64,000 nucleotides of DNA, from positions 26,266 to 90,265 of the forward strand of contig JAAYPE010000045.1 in NCBI GenBank assembly GCA_012519975.1, written 5' to 3'. Of this stretch, positions 43,335 to 51,359 are shown piece after piece (within the stretch, counting starts at the first letter, position 1; the number at the start of each line of letters is the position of its first letter). Made by a program: the position numbers and the translations under genes. The DNA comes from Clostridiales bacterium. Lineage in GTDB: Bacteria; Bacillota; Clostridia; Oscillospirales; Acutalibacteraceae. A model generated the notes under the pieces. It searched no databases, was not told the DNA's origin, and saw only the letters and a program-made list of their open reading frames with translations.

Positions 43335-44034
43335 ATCAGACAGGCTTATAACAATTCTTACAAGAAACAATGGGCTGATTCGTGCTTTTGTAAGAGGAGC
43401 TAAGAATATAAAAAGTAAAAATCTTAGCTCTACTCAGCTTTTATGCTATTCAAATTTTACTTTTTATAAAAAGAAAGAAAGCTACATAGTTGACAGTGCA
43501 GAGCCTATTGAAGTGTTTTTTGACTTGAGAAATGATATAGAAAAATTATCCCTTGCACTTTATTTTGCGCAGGTTGCGGGTGAATTGTCACCGCAAGATG
43601 ATGAGGCGCAAGATTTTTTACGCTTACTTTTAAATTCACTACACTTGCTATGCAATGAAAAAAGAAATCCACTTATAATAAAATCAGCTTTCGAGCTTCG
43701 TATTTTGTCAAACGCAGGTTATATGCCCGACCTTTTAGCCTGCTGTGAGTGTGGGGAGTTTGAAAGTGATATGATGTATTTTGATGTTCAAAGTGGTTTG
43801 TTAAGTTGCTTTGAATGTAGGGGAAATGAAAACTCTCAAAGGCTCTCAAAGGGTGTTGTTTCTGCAATGCGATACATAATATATTCAGAGCCTGAAAAAA
43901 TCTTTGACTTTAGTTTGTCAAAATCAGGGGGAAAAGAGCTGTCAGATATTTGTGAAAAGTATTTGATAACGCAAACACAACGCAGTTATAAAACCCTTGA
44001 TTTTTATTATAGCGTTTACGGAGAAAAAATATGA
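43285..44034 (+). CDS. recO: DNA repair protein RecO
   Basis: A 249-residue recombination mediator that anneals DNA and helps load RecA in the RecFOR pathway. An N-terminal OB fold starts KTDGLVIKEQNTGESDRLITI, and GLIRAFVRGAK is typical. A zinc site is formed by CCECG and CFEC in the C-terminal half. ATG 43285 follows GGGAG. The end overlaps mutS2 by four bases (ATGA). Confidence 0.94.
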   Translation: MHIKTDGLVIKEQNTGESDRLITILTRNNGLIRAFVRGAKNIKSKNLSSTQLLCYSNFTFYKKKESYIVDSAEPIEVFFDLRNDIEKLSLALYFAQVAGELSPQDDEAQDFLRLLLNSLHLLCNEKRNPLIIKSAFELRILSNAGYMPDLLACCECGEFESDMMYFDVQSGLLSCFECRGNENSQRLSKGVVSAMRYIIYSEPEKIFDFSLSKSGGKELSDICEKYLITQTQRSYKTLDFYYSVYGEKI

Positions 44035-46427
44035 CAACACAAAACAATAAACATTATAAATCAATAGAGCTTGACAAGGTTCTTGCAATGCTTGCAAATC
44101 ACACATCCTGCGATGACGCAAAACAGCTTGCTTTAGAGCTTTGTCCGCAGTCGAACTTATCTCTTGCACAAGTTTTAATAAACCAAACAAGTGATGCGTT
44201 TGACCTTTTAGCTCGCTTCGGTGGGCCGTCTTTTGGCGGACTTAAAAATATAAACAACTCTCTGCAACTTGCAGACAGTGGTGCAACGCTTAGCACTCGT
44301 GAGCTGTTAAACATCGGCTCAACTTTGCGTACTATACGGGCATTGCAAGAGTGGCATTCAAGGTGCTTTGAGGTAAAAACAAGCCTTGACATTTTCTTTA
44401 GTTCACTTTATCCCAACAAGTACTTAGAGGACAAAATCTTTACATCAATATTGTCTGAGGACGAAATAGCAGACAATGCGTCAGCCGAGCTTTTTGACAT
44501 AAGAAGAAAAAAGCGTTTGCAAGAATCAAGAGTAAGAGAACAGTTAGACAAAGTTATTCATTCATCACACTATCAAAAAGCATTGCAAGAGTCTATAATA
44601 ACAATGCGAAATGGTCGTTTTGTTGTTCCTGTAAAATACGAGCATCGTGCCCAAGTGCCAGGACTCGTACACGATACTTCTTCAAGTGGCTCAACAGTTT
44701 TTATTGAACCTATGTCGGTTGTTGAAGCAAATAACGAAATAAAGGTTTTAATAAGCAAAGAGCGTGACGAGATTGAACGAATTCTTTGTGAGATATCAGT
44801 AGAGGCAGGCTCTTTTGCAGATACAATTAAAAGTAGCTATGAGTGTGCCGTAGAGCTTAACCTTATCTTTGCAAAAGCACAGCTAGGCTACGCTATGAAA
44901 GCGTCAATCCCAGTTTTAAATGACAAGGGAATAATAGATATAAAATCTGCAAGGCATCCATTAATAGACCCAAAAAGTGTTGTGCCGATAGATATAAGGC
45001 TCGGAGAAGATTTTGATACACTTGTGATAACGGGGCCAAACACGGGTGGAAAAACAGTGTCGATAAAAACTATAGGACTGTTATCACTTATGGCTATGTG
45101 CGGACTTATGATTCCGGCGTCAGACAATAGCAGAATCTCGGTGTTTGAAAAGGTTTTTGCCGACATTGGTGACGAGCAGAGCATAGAACAATCCTTGTCT
45201 ACATTTTCATCACATATGAAAAATATAATAAACATAATGGAGCAAGCAGACGAAAATACATTAGTATTAATAGATGAGCTAGGAGCGGGTACAGACCCTA
45301 TTGAGGGTGCTGCACTTGCAATGGCGATAATCGAAAGACTTCATATTCAGGGGGCAAAAATCGCATCAACAACACACTATGCTGAACTCAAAGCATATGC
45401 GTTGCAAACAAATAGGGTTGAGAATGCGTGCTGTGAGTTTGATGTTGAAACGCTCAGGCCAACCTACAGGCTTTTAATCGGAGTTCCCGGTCGTTCAAAC
45501 GCTTTTGCAATATCTCACAGGCTTGGGATGGACACTCAGGTAGTTGATAGAGCAAAAGAGCTTGTATCAACAGAAAGTAGTAGATTTGAAGATGTTGTAG
45601 ACAAGCTAGAGCAAAGCAGGCGAGATATGGAGCAAGAGCATAAGCAGGCTCAAGAGCTTAATGAAAAAGCAAAAAAAGCAAAAGAAGAAGCAGAGAGAAT
45701 TAGAAACAGTATAGATGGATTAAAAGACAAAGAGCTTGAAAAGGCTCGCTCACAGGCAATGCAAATCGTTGAAAAAGCAAGAAGAGAATCGATTGCCTTT
45801 ATGGACGAGATAGAAAAGTTAAAAAAACAAGCAAAAAACTCAAAGGATATTGCAGAAATTGCAAGGCTTGCTAAAGCTCAAGTGAAGCAACACGAAAATG
45901 AAATTGACGACATAATTAACCCGATAGTGGATAGAACACAGCTTGATGATAATTATGTTTTGCCAAGAGAACTTGTTGTTGGCGATGTTGTTTTGATAGC
46001 TGATATAGGCAAACAGGCAGATGTTTTATCAATTGCAGACAAAAAAGGTATGGTAGAGGTACAAATGGGAATAATTAAAACAAGGGTACCAATTAAAAAC
46101 CTAAGGCTAGTTGATAAACCTTTAAAAAGCAAAAAGCCAAAAACTAGAACAGTTCGTGTGCAACAAGACAAAGCAAACCTAAAAGTCAACACAACTTGTG
46201 ATTTAAGAGGAATGACAGTTGATGAAGGGTTGCTAACTCTTGATAGATTTATAGATTCTGAAATTCGCACAGGGTTAAATGAGTTTACTGTTATTCACGG
46301 TAAGGGAACTGGCGTTTTAAGAAAGGCTGTAAGACAATTTTTATCAAAGCATCCACAGGTCAAAGAGCATAGGCTTGGAACCTTTGGAGAAGGTGAAGAC
46401 GGGGTATCAATTGTAACGCTCAAGTGA
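44031..46427 (+). CDS. mutS2: Endonuclease MutS2
   Basis: A 798-residue MutS-related ATPase linked to recombination control and, in B. subtilis, rescue of collided ribosomes. The ATPase has Walker A GPNTGGKTVS (about 334-343), Walker B VLIDELGAGTDP and STTHYAELK. A long Ala/Glu/Lys-rich coiled coil (about 510-600) is followed by a C-terminal Smr domain (about 720-798) with LRGMTVDEGL and HGKGTGVLR. The N-terminal mismatch-recognition domains of MutS are absent, as expected. It is translationally coupled to recO. Confidence 0.96.
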   Translation: MTTQNNKHYKSIELDKVLAMLANHTSCDDAKQLALELCPQSNLSLAQVLINQTSDAFDLLARFGGPSFGGLKNINNSLQLADSGATLSTRELLNIGSTLRTIRALQEWHSRCFEVKTSLDIFFSSLYPNKYLEDKIFTSILSEDEIADNASAELFDIRRKKRLQESRVREQLDKVIHSSHYQKALQESIITMRNGRFVVPVKYEHRAQVPGLVHDTSSSGSTVFIEPMSVVEANNEIKVLISKERDEIERILCEISVEAGSFADTIKSSYECAVELNLIFAKAQLGYAMKASIPVLNDKGIIDIKSARHPLIDPKSVVPIDIRLGEDFDTLVITGPNTGGKTVSIKTIGLLSLMAMCGLMIPASDNSRISVFEKVFADIGDEQSIEQSLSTFSSHMKNIINIMEQADENTLVLIDELGAGTDPIEGAALAMAIIERLHIQGAKIASTTHYAELKAYALQTNRVENACCEFDVETLRPTYRLLIGVPGRSNAFAISHRLGMDTQVVDRAKELVSTESSRFEDVVDKLEQSRRDMEQEHKQAQELNEKAKKAKEEAERIRNSIDGLKDKELEKARSQAMQIVEKARRESIAFMDEIEKLKKQAKNSKDIAEIARLAKAQVKQHENEIDDIINPIVDRTQLDDNYVLPRELVVGDVVLIADIGKQADVLSIADKKGMVEVQMGIIKTRVPIKNLRLVDKPLKSKKPKTRTVRVQQDKANLKVNTTCDLRGMTVDEGLLTLDRFIDSEIRTGLNEFTVIHGKGTGVLRKAVRQFLSKHPQVKEHRLGTFGEGEDGVSIVTLK

Positions 46428-46441
46428 GGTGACTTAGAACT

Positions 46442-46846
46442 TTGGATTTTTTGAAAGAAGCACATAAACTGTTAGAAAGATGTGACGAAATGGAAATTGC
46501 ATCTGTGGATTTGCAAGGATATCCACGGGTTTGTGTTGTCTCAAAGCTTAAATCAAAGGGGATAGATGTGATATATTTTGCAACGGGAGCTAGTGGGACA
46601 AAGGCAAATCATTTTAATCAAAATCCAAAGGCAAGCGTTTGTTTTCACGATAGATGCGATAGTGTAACGCTTGTTGGAGAAGTAGCGATTGTAAAAGATC
46701 TTGAGGAGAAAAAATCCGTCTGGAGAGATTGGTTAACAAATCACTTTAAAGACGGGGTTGAAGATGATGAGTTTTGCCTGTTAAAGTTTGAGGCAAAGGA
46801 AGCAACTTTTTGGATAAAAAGAAATTTTGCGACTCAAAGTCTTTAA
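46442..46846 (+). CDS. Pyridoxamine 5'-phosphate oxidase-like FMN-binding protein
   Basis: A 134-residue split-barrel flavin-type protein. The order MEIASVDLQGYPRVCVVSKL, IYFATGASGTKANHFNQNP, KASVCFHD and VTLVGEVAIV matches the PNPOx-like general-stress/FMN-binding group. The substrate is unknown; small clostridial members may be flavin reductases or heme-binding. It starts with TTG about 11 bases after GAGGTGA, 14 bases after mutS2, and is probably the end of that operon. Confidence 0.78.
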   Translation: MDFLKEAHKLLERCDEMEIASVDLQGYPRVCVVSKLKSKGIDVIYFATGASGTKANHFNQNPKASVCFHDRCDSVTLVGEVAIVKDLEEKKSVWRDWLTNHFKDGVEDDEFCLLKFEAKEATFWIKRNFATQSL

Positions 46847-46892
46847 AAAATAAAAAATATAAGTGAAATTAGTAAAAAAATATAGTGTATAT

Positions 46893-46917
46893 AGTGTAAA
46901 GGCTATTGCTTTACACT
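46893..46917. repeat. Inverted repeat, copy 1
   Basis: AGTGTAAAG, seven bases, CTTTACACT. The same arrangement recurs 120 bases downstream before ylxM. Each could be a hairpin or a dimer operator. Confidence 0.6.
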
Positions 46918-46948
46918 ACTGATTGAAAATAATAAAAAAATAACCAAA

Positions 46949-46993
46949 AAAAGTGCGTAAAAAAGTGTTTTTTAACACTTGACACGCACTTTT
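46949..46993 (+). terminator. Terminator after the FMN-binding protein gene
   Basis: An outer stem AAAGTGCGT / ACGCACTTT encloses an inner AAGTGTT / AACACTT hairpin; TTTTGTTTTT follows. The right arm overlaps the -35 box of the ylxM promoter. Confidence 0.6.
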
Positions 46994-47036
46994 GTTTTTA
47001 GTATAATACACCAGTGTAAAGAGAAAGTCTTTACAC
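46979..47036 (+). promoter_or_regulatory. Consensus promoter and inverted repeat copy 2 before ylxM
   Basis: TTGACA (46979-46984) and TATAAT (47002-47007) are 17 bases apart, a perfect sigma-A promoter. AGTGTAAAG, seven bases, CTTTACAC follows at 47013-47036, near the expected transcript start. It could be an operator or a 5' hairpin of the ylxM-ffh mRNA. Confidence 0.75.
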
Positions 47037-47064
47037 CTTATGCTATTGGTTAGGAGGCGGTGTT

Positions 47065-47427
47065 TTGGCAAAAAATCTGGATGTAATAATATTGTTAGAT
47101 TTTTATGGTGATATGCTGACCAACAAGCAAAGGGATTTTTTAGGATACTATTATAACGAGGACTTATCCCTTTCAGAAATAGCAGAGAATGAGGGGATTA
47201 CTCGCCAAGGTGTTCGTGATTCAATCAAGCGTGCTGAAAGTCAGCTTTTTGAGATGGAATCAAGGCTCGGGCTTGTAAAAAGATTTGATGAGGTTCGCTC
47301 AGGTCTTACAGACATTTTAAATTATGCAAACGAAATCAATGAGTATAATATGCGATATGGTCTGTCAAGAGAAATTAACGAAAAAGTAGTAAAAATAAAG
47401 GTTATTGCTCAATCCCTTTGTGAATAA
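47065..47427 (+). CDS. ylxM: YlxM-family helix-turn-helix protein
   Basis: A 120-residue protein with a sigma-70 region 4-like helix-turn-helix (LSLSEIAENEGITRQGVRDSI in order, about 34-54). YlxM is encoded before ffh in many Gram-positive bacteria and modulates signal recognition particle activity in streptococci. TTG 47065 follows AGGAGGCGG. It starts the ylxM-ffh-rpsP operon; ftsY is not upstream. Confidence 0.92.
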   Translation: MAKNLDVIILLDFYGDMLTNKQRDFLGYYYNEDLSLSEIAENEGITRQGVRDSIKRAESQLFEMESRLGLVKRFDEVRSGLTDILNYANEINEYNMRYGLSREINEKVVKIKVIAQSLCE

Positions 47428-47476
47428 AATCTGTGTTTTACATAAATGTAAGTATCAAATTTAAGGAATGATTATT

Positions 47477-48844
47477 TTGGCATTTGAAGGTCTTTCTGAT
47501 AGGCTCGAAGCCGCGTTTAAACGGCTAAAAAGCAAGGGTAAGCTAACAGAAGCTGATGTCAAGGAGGCAATGCGTGAGGTGCGACTTGCTCTGCTTGAGG
47601 CTGATGTAAGCTACAAAGTTGCAAAAGACTTCACAAACAAGGTTACAGAGCGTGCAATAGGCGCTCAGGTTATGGAGAGTCTTACCCCTGCACAAATGGT
47701 TATAAAAATAGTGAATGAAGAGCTTACAGAGCTTATGGGTGGTACACGCACAAGGCTTGCGAGTGCCTCAAATCCACCAACTGTTGTTATGATGTGTGGA
47801 CTCCAAGGTTCTGGTAAAACAACACATAGTGCAAAAATTGCAATGATGCTAAAAAAACAAGGCAACAGACCTTTGCTTGTCGCTTGTGATATCTACAGGC
47901 CGGCGGCTATAAAGCAGTTGCAAGTTGTTGGAGAGCAAGCAGGTGTGCCCGTTTTTGAAATGGGAACAACAGACCCAGTAATAATTGCAAGAGAGGCTAT
48001 AAAGCTTGCAAAAGACCAAGGTTATGATTATGTTTTTCTTGACACGGCAGGTCGCCTGCACATAGACGAGCAGTTGATGGATGAACTTAAAAATATAAAA
48101 TCACAAGTAAAACCGCACGAAATTTTGCTTGTAGTTGACGCAATGACAGGTCAAGATGCATTTAATGTTGCGTCATCGTTTAATGAAACACTTGGAATTG
48201 ACGGACTAATTCTAACAAAGCTTGATGGTGATACCCGTGGTGGTGCGGCTCTTTCTGCAAGAGCGATTACAGGCAAGCCCATCAAATTTGTAGGTACTGG
48301 TGAAAAGTTGGAAGATTTAGACACATTTCACCCAGAACGAATGGCATCAAGAATTCTTGGAATGGGAGATATGCTCTCTCTTATTGAAAAGGCAGAAACA
48401 ACCCTTGATGAAAAAAAGGCAAAAGAGCTTGAAGAAAAGCTTCGCAAAAATAAGTTTGATTTAAACGACTTGCTTGAGAACTTTAAACAAGTACGAAAAA
48501 TGGGGCCACTTCAAGATATGCTTGCTATGATTCCAGGAGTAGGTAAGCAGATGAAAGACATTGATGTTGATGAAAAACAGTTTGACAGAGTTCAGGCTAT
48601 CATCCTTTCGATGACACCACAGGAAAGAGAAAATCCAAACATTTTAAACGCCTCTCGCAAACGAAGAGTTGCAGCGGGATGTGGGCAGCAAGTTGAGGAT
48701 GTTAATAGACTTCTTACCCAGTATAAACAAATGCAAAAAATCTTCAAACAGCTTAATAGCAAAGGTGGACGCAAGAAGATGAAACAAATGGGTATGATGG
48801 GTATGAACCCCAACAATATGGACTTTGGCCAGTTTGGTATGTAG
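47477..48844 (+). CDS. ffh: Signal recognition particle protein Ffh
   Basis: A 455-residue GTPase that targets membrane proteins co-translationally with SRP RNA and FtsY. The NG domain has [22 protein letters not shown] and TKLDGD. The Met-rich M domain (about 325-455) ends [20 protein letters not shown], the signal-peptide and RNA-binding part. TTG 47477 gives the family start [10 protein letters not shown] with AAGGA nine bases upstream; ATG 47468 abuts the ribosome site. No SRP RNA gene was seen. Confidence 0.96.
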   Translation: MAFEGLSDRLEAAFKRLKSKGKLTEADVKEAMREVRLALLEADVSYKVAKDFTNKVTERAIGAQVMESLTPAQMVIKIVNEELTELMGGTRTRLASASNPPTVVMMCGLQGSGKTTHSAKIAMMLKKQGNRPLLVACDIYRPAAIKQLQVVGEQAGVPVFEMGTTDPVIIAREAIKLAKDQGYDYVFLDTAGRLHIDEQLMDELKNIKSQVKPHEILLVVDAMTGQDAFNVASSFNETLGIDGLILTKLDGDTRGGAALSARAITGKPIKFVGTGEKLEDLDTFHPERMASRILGMGDMLSLIEKAETTLDEKKAKELEEKLRKNKFDLNDLLENFKQVRKMGPLQDMLAMIPGVGKQMKDIDVDEKQFDRVQAIILSMTPQERENPNILNASRKRRVAAGCGQQVEDVNRLLTQYKQMQKIFKQLNSKGGRKKMKQMGMMGMNPNNMDFGQFGM

Positions 48845-48946
48845 TTTTTTTAGTAATCTTTGACGCAGGAGTTAGGTGCGTGAGCAGGTGGCAAGTGCGT
48901 GATTGATATAAATTATTCTTAATATAAATTTTTTGGAGGAATTAAA

Positions 48947-49192
48947 ATGGCAGTAAAAATTAGGCTTCGCCGTATGGGTGCAAAAAAAGCTCCTTTCTAT
49001 CGTATAGTTGTTGCGGATTCAAGGTATCCTAGAGATGGAAGGTTCATTGAGGAGATTGGTTACTACAACCCAACAGAAGACCCAATAGTTTTAAAAGTTG
49101 ATGAAGAAAAAGTTCAACAATGGATTGCTAACGGTGCACAACCAACAGACACAGTAAAAGCACTTCTTAAAAAGTCAGGAGCAATTAAATAA
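48947..49192 (+). CDS. rpsP: 30S ribosomal protein S16
   Basis: An 81-residue ribosomal protein of the 30S body. [20 protein letters not shown] and [21 protein letters not shown] (in parts) are nearly invariant in S16. GGAGG precedes the ATG. It lies between ffh and khpA in the conserved order. Confidence 0.98.
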   Translation: MAVKIRLRRMGAKKAPFYRIVVADSRYPRDGRFIEEIGYYNPTEDPIVLKVDEEKVQQWIANGAQPTDTVKALLKKSGAIK

Positions 49193-49209
49193 ATTTGGAG
49201 GTCCTCAAA

Positions 49210-49443
49210 ATGAAGGATTTACTTATTTCTATCGCACAAGGTCTTGTAGAAGACCCTTCAGCTGTATCCGTAGATATTGATGAGCCGGATGAAAATGGAG
49301 TTGTAGTTTATCACCTTCATGTTGCGCCGGACGATATGGGTAGAGTTATCGGCAAGCAAGGCAGAATAGCAAAGGCTATTCGCACTGTTATGAGAGCTAC
49401 TGCAAATCGTAATGACACAAAAGTAGCAGTAGAAATTGATTAG
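49210..49443 (+). CDS. khpA: KH-domain RNA-binding protein KhpA
   Basis: A 77-residue single KH domain protein, formerly YlqC, that forms a complex with KhpB and binds RNA, affecting cell division and size in streptococci. The KH loop GRVIGKQGRIAKAIR is near 46-60. ATG 49210 follows TTGGAGG; ORF codons from 49195 include that site. A strong hairpin terminator follows directly. Confidence 0.95.
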   Translation: MKDLLISIAQGLVEDPSAVSVDIDEPDENGVVVYHLHVAPDDMGRVIGKQGRIAKAIRTVMRATANRNDTKVAVEID

Positions 49444-49456
49444 TGCAACACTTACA

Positions 49457-49482
49457 AGGGCGGTTCTCCGCCCTATTTTTTT
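49457..49482 (+). terminator. Terminator between khpA and rimM
   Basis: AGGGCGG, TTCT, CCGCCCT, then seven T's: a strong hairpin. It should separate ylxM-ffh-rpsP-khpA from rimM-trmD or allow only partial read-through. Confidence 0.85.
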
Positions 49483-49528
49483 AGTGATTAGCATTTAAAT
49501 TTTTAAAAAATAAAGTGGTGGAAGTTAT

Positions 49529-50044
49529 ATGATTTTAGATTTTATAGAAATAGGAAAAATAGTTGGAACGCACGGAATAAGGGGAGAATTAAGAGTTAAT
49601 CCTTGGTGCGATTCACCAGAGTTTTTTAAAAACTTCAGTACACTTTATTTTGATAAGTTAGGAAAAGAGTCTGCAAAAATTTCAAGCGTTCGTGCGCACG
49701 GCAACATCGTTTTGCTAAAGCTTGATGAAGTTACAACGGTTGAGCTTGCGTCATCTCTTAGAGGTAAAATATTGTACATTAAGCGTTCTGACGCACCGCT
49801 TGAAGAGGGTCGTTATTTTGTTCAAGAGCTAATTGGATGTCAGGTAAAAGATGCAAGCACTGGCAAACTTTATGGAACAATAAGCGATGTAAGTGCAACG
49901 GGTGCAAACGATGTTTGGCATATCAAAAACCAAGGGCAAGAATATCTAATTCCTGCAATTCCTGATGTTGTTGTTAGCATAAATGTTGAGAATGAAGTTG
50001 TTGAGATTAACCCTTTAAGGGGGTTGTTTGACGATGAGAATTGA
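49529..50044 (+). CDS. rimM: 16S rRNA processing protein RimM
   Basis: A 171-residue 30S assembly factor binding S19 and the 16S rRNA head. The N-terminal barrel begins IEIGKIVGTHGIRGELRVNP, and the C-terminal PRC barrel has LIGCQVKDASTGKLYG, NDVWHI and LIPAIPDVVVSIN. It follows a strong terminator, so it may have its own promoter. The stop overlaps the trmD start by 11 bases. Confidence 0.96.
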   Translation: MILDFIEIGKIVGTHGIRGELRVNPWCDSPEFFKNFSTLYFDKLGKESAKISSVRAHGNIVLLKLDEVTTVELASSLRGKILYIKRSDAPLEEGRYFVQELIGCQVKDASTGKLYGTISDVSATGANDVWHIKNQGQEYLIPAIPDVVVSINVENEVVEINPLRGLFDDEN

Positions 50045-50789
50045 CATTTTAACCCTGTTTCCCGAAATGTGCGAAAGTGTGCTTAGCACCAGCATAATTG
50101 GTAGAGCAAGGGAGAATAATCTTGTTGAGATTAATTGCCATAATATAAGGGATTACTCAAAAGATAAGCACAAGCGTGTTGATGATGCACCTTATGGTGG
50201 GGGAACAGGAATGATAATGCAAACACAGCCTATTTTTGATTGTTTTACATCTGTTAGCGAGCAAATAGGACAAAAACCCCATTTGATATTTATGTCGCCA
50301 CAGGGTAAAACTTTAACACAAAGTAGAGTGTGCGAACTTTCAAAAATGAATAATATTGCAATTCTTTGTGGACACTATGAGGGAGTAGACGAGCGTATTA
50401 TTGAAGAAATAGTGGACGAAGAAATATCAATTGGTGATTTTGTATTAACAGGCGGAGAACTTCCCGCAATGGTTTTGGCTGACAGCATTTCAAGAATGCT
50501 TCCAGGTGTGCTTGCAAACGATGAAGCATTTCAAGAAGAAAGCCATTTTGATTATCTTTTAGAATATCCGCAGTATACAAGACCGTTTGAGTGGCACGGA
50601 AAAAAAGTGCCAGAGGTGCTAATTTCTGGCCATCATTTCAATATTGAAAAATGGAAACGCCAATGCTCGCTTGAGCGAACTTTGAAAAGAAGACCGGATA
50701 TGCTAAAAAAAGCACAACTTTCAAAACAAGACAAAGATTTTATAGAAAAAATATCAAGTCAAGAATTGGAAACAAAACAAGAAAAATGA
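50034..50789 (+). CDS. trmD: tRNA (guanine-37-N1)-methyltransferase
   Basis: A 251-residue SPOUT methyltransferase that makes m1G37 in tRNA and prevents frameshifting. Signatures are ILTLFPEM, PYGGGTGMIMQ, LCGHYEGVDERI and SIGDFVLTGGELPAM, which form the SAM-binding knot. ATG 50034 follows AAGGGGG; TTG 50028 is an alternative. rplS, the usual next gene, is not there. Confidence 0.97.
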   Translation: MRIDILTLFPEMCESVLSTSIIGRARENNLVEINCHNIRDYSKDKHKRVDDAPYGGGTGMIMQTQPIFDCFTSVSEQIGQKPHLIFMSPQGKTLTQSRVCELSKMNNIAILCGHYEGVDERIIEEIVDEEISIGDFVLTGGELPAMVLADSISRMLPGVLANDEAFQEESHFDYLLEYPQYTRPFEWHGKKVPEVLISGHHFNIEKWKRQCSLERTLKRRPDMLKKAQLSKQDKDFIEKISSQELETKQEK

Positions 50790-50798
50790 CAAAAGTTG

Positions 50799-50841
50799 TT
50801 GTCGAAGCTTGTCGAATAACAATATATTGTATATTGTCGAT
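50799..50841 (+). promoter_or_regulatory. Cluster of Spo0A-type boxes
   Basis: TTGTCGAA occurs at 50799-50806 and again at 50809-50816, exactly ten bases apart (one helical turn), with a third near-match TTGTCGAT at 50834-50841. This is the usual phasing of tandem 0A boxes. The promoter of the HPr gene lies about 95 bases downstream. Confidence 0.5.
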
Positions 50842-50934
50842 AGGCAAACTATACAAACATTTGCCTAACTTATAGCGAAGGTTTGGAATAGACTACGAAA
50901 TATCAATAAAAGTGATTTATAGTAGATATATTCG

Positions 50935-50963
50935 TTGACGAGGATAGCTTTTGTGTTTATAAT
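50935..50963 (+). promoter_or_regulatory. Promoter of the HPr gene
   Basis: TTGACG (50935-50940) and TATAAT (50958-50963) are 17 bases apart, ending 46 bases before the start codon. Confidence 0.7.
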
Positions 50964-51009
50964 AGTAGCAAGAAAACGAAAATCATTTTATCTGGTGGGA
51001 GAATGTATT

Positions 51010-51273
51010 ATGTACGTAAAAGATGTTAAGGTTCAAAATCAAGTTGGCTTACATGCTCGCCCGGCTACATTTTTCATACAGAAGGCGAATGAGTTCAAAT
51101 CATCAATCTGGGTTGAAAAAGATGAGCGCAGGGTAAACGCAAAAAGTCTCCTTGGCGTGCTTTCACTTGGGATTATGGGCGGCACAGAGATTCGCATTAT
51201 GGCTGGCGGTTCTGATGAAGAAGAGGCAGTCGAAGAGCTTGTAAAACTTGTTGAGTCAGGTTTTGCTGAATAA
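51010..51273 (+). CDS. ptsH: HPr-family phosphocarrier protein
   Basis: An 87-residue HPr. His15 in GLHARPA is the phosphoryl acceptor from enzyme I, and Ser46 in AKSLLGVLSLG is the HPr kinase site used in catabolite control, at the exact standard positions. It is thus a true HPr and not Crh, which lacks His15. No ptsI or PTS permease gene is nearby. ATG 51010 follows GGGAG. It is monocistronic with a strong terminator. Confidence 0.94.
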   Translation: MYVKDVKVQNQVGLHARPATFFIQKANEFKSSIWVEKDERRVNAKSLLGVLSLGIMGGTEIRIMAGGSDEEEAVEELVKLVESGFAE

Positions 51274-51289
51274 TAAGCTTGGTACATGT

Positions 51290-51323
51290 AGGCACATCGC
51301 AATAAAAGCGATGTGCCTTTTTA
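51290..51323 (+). terminator. Terminator after the HPr gene
   Basis: AGGCACATCGC pairs with GCGATGTGCCT, followed by TTTTT. Confidence 0.9.
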
Positions 51324-51359
51324 CATTAAACAAAAAACAATTTATATGGTGGTGAAATC

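Noticed and set aside
48845-48946. SRP RNA gene after ffh
   Set aside because: No conserved SRP helix 8 motif is visible; only short repeats of GTGCGTGA-like sequence are present.
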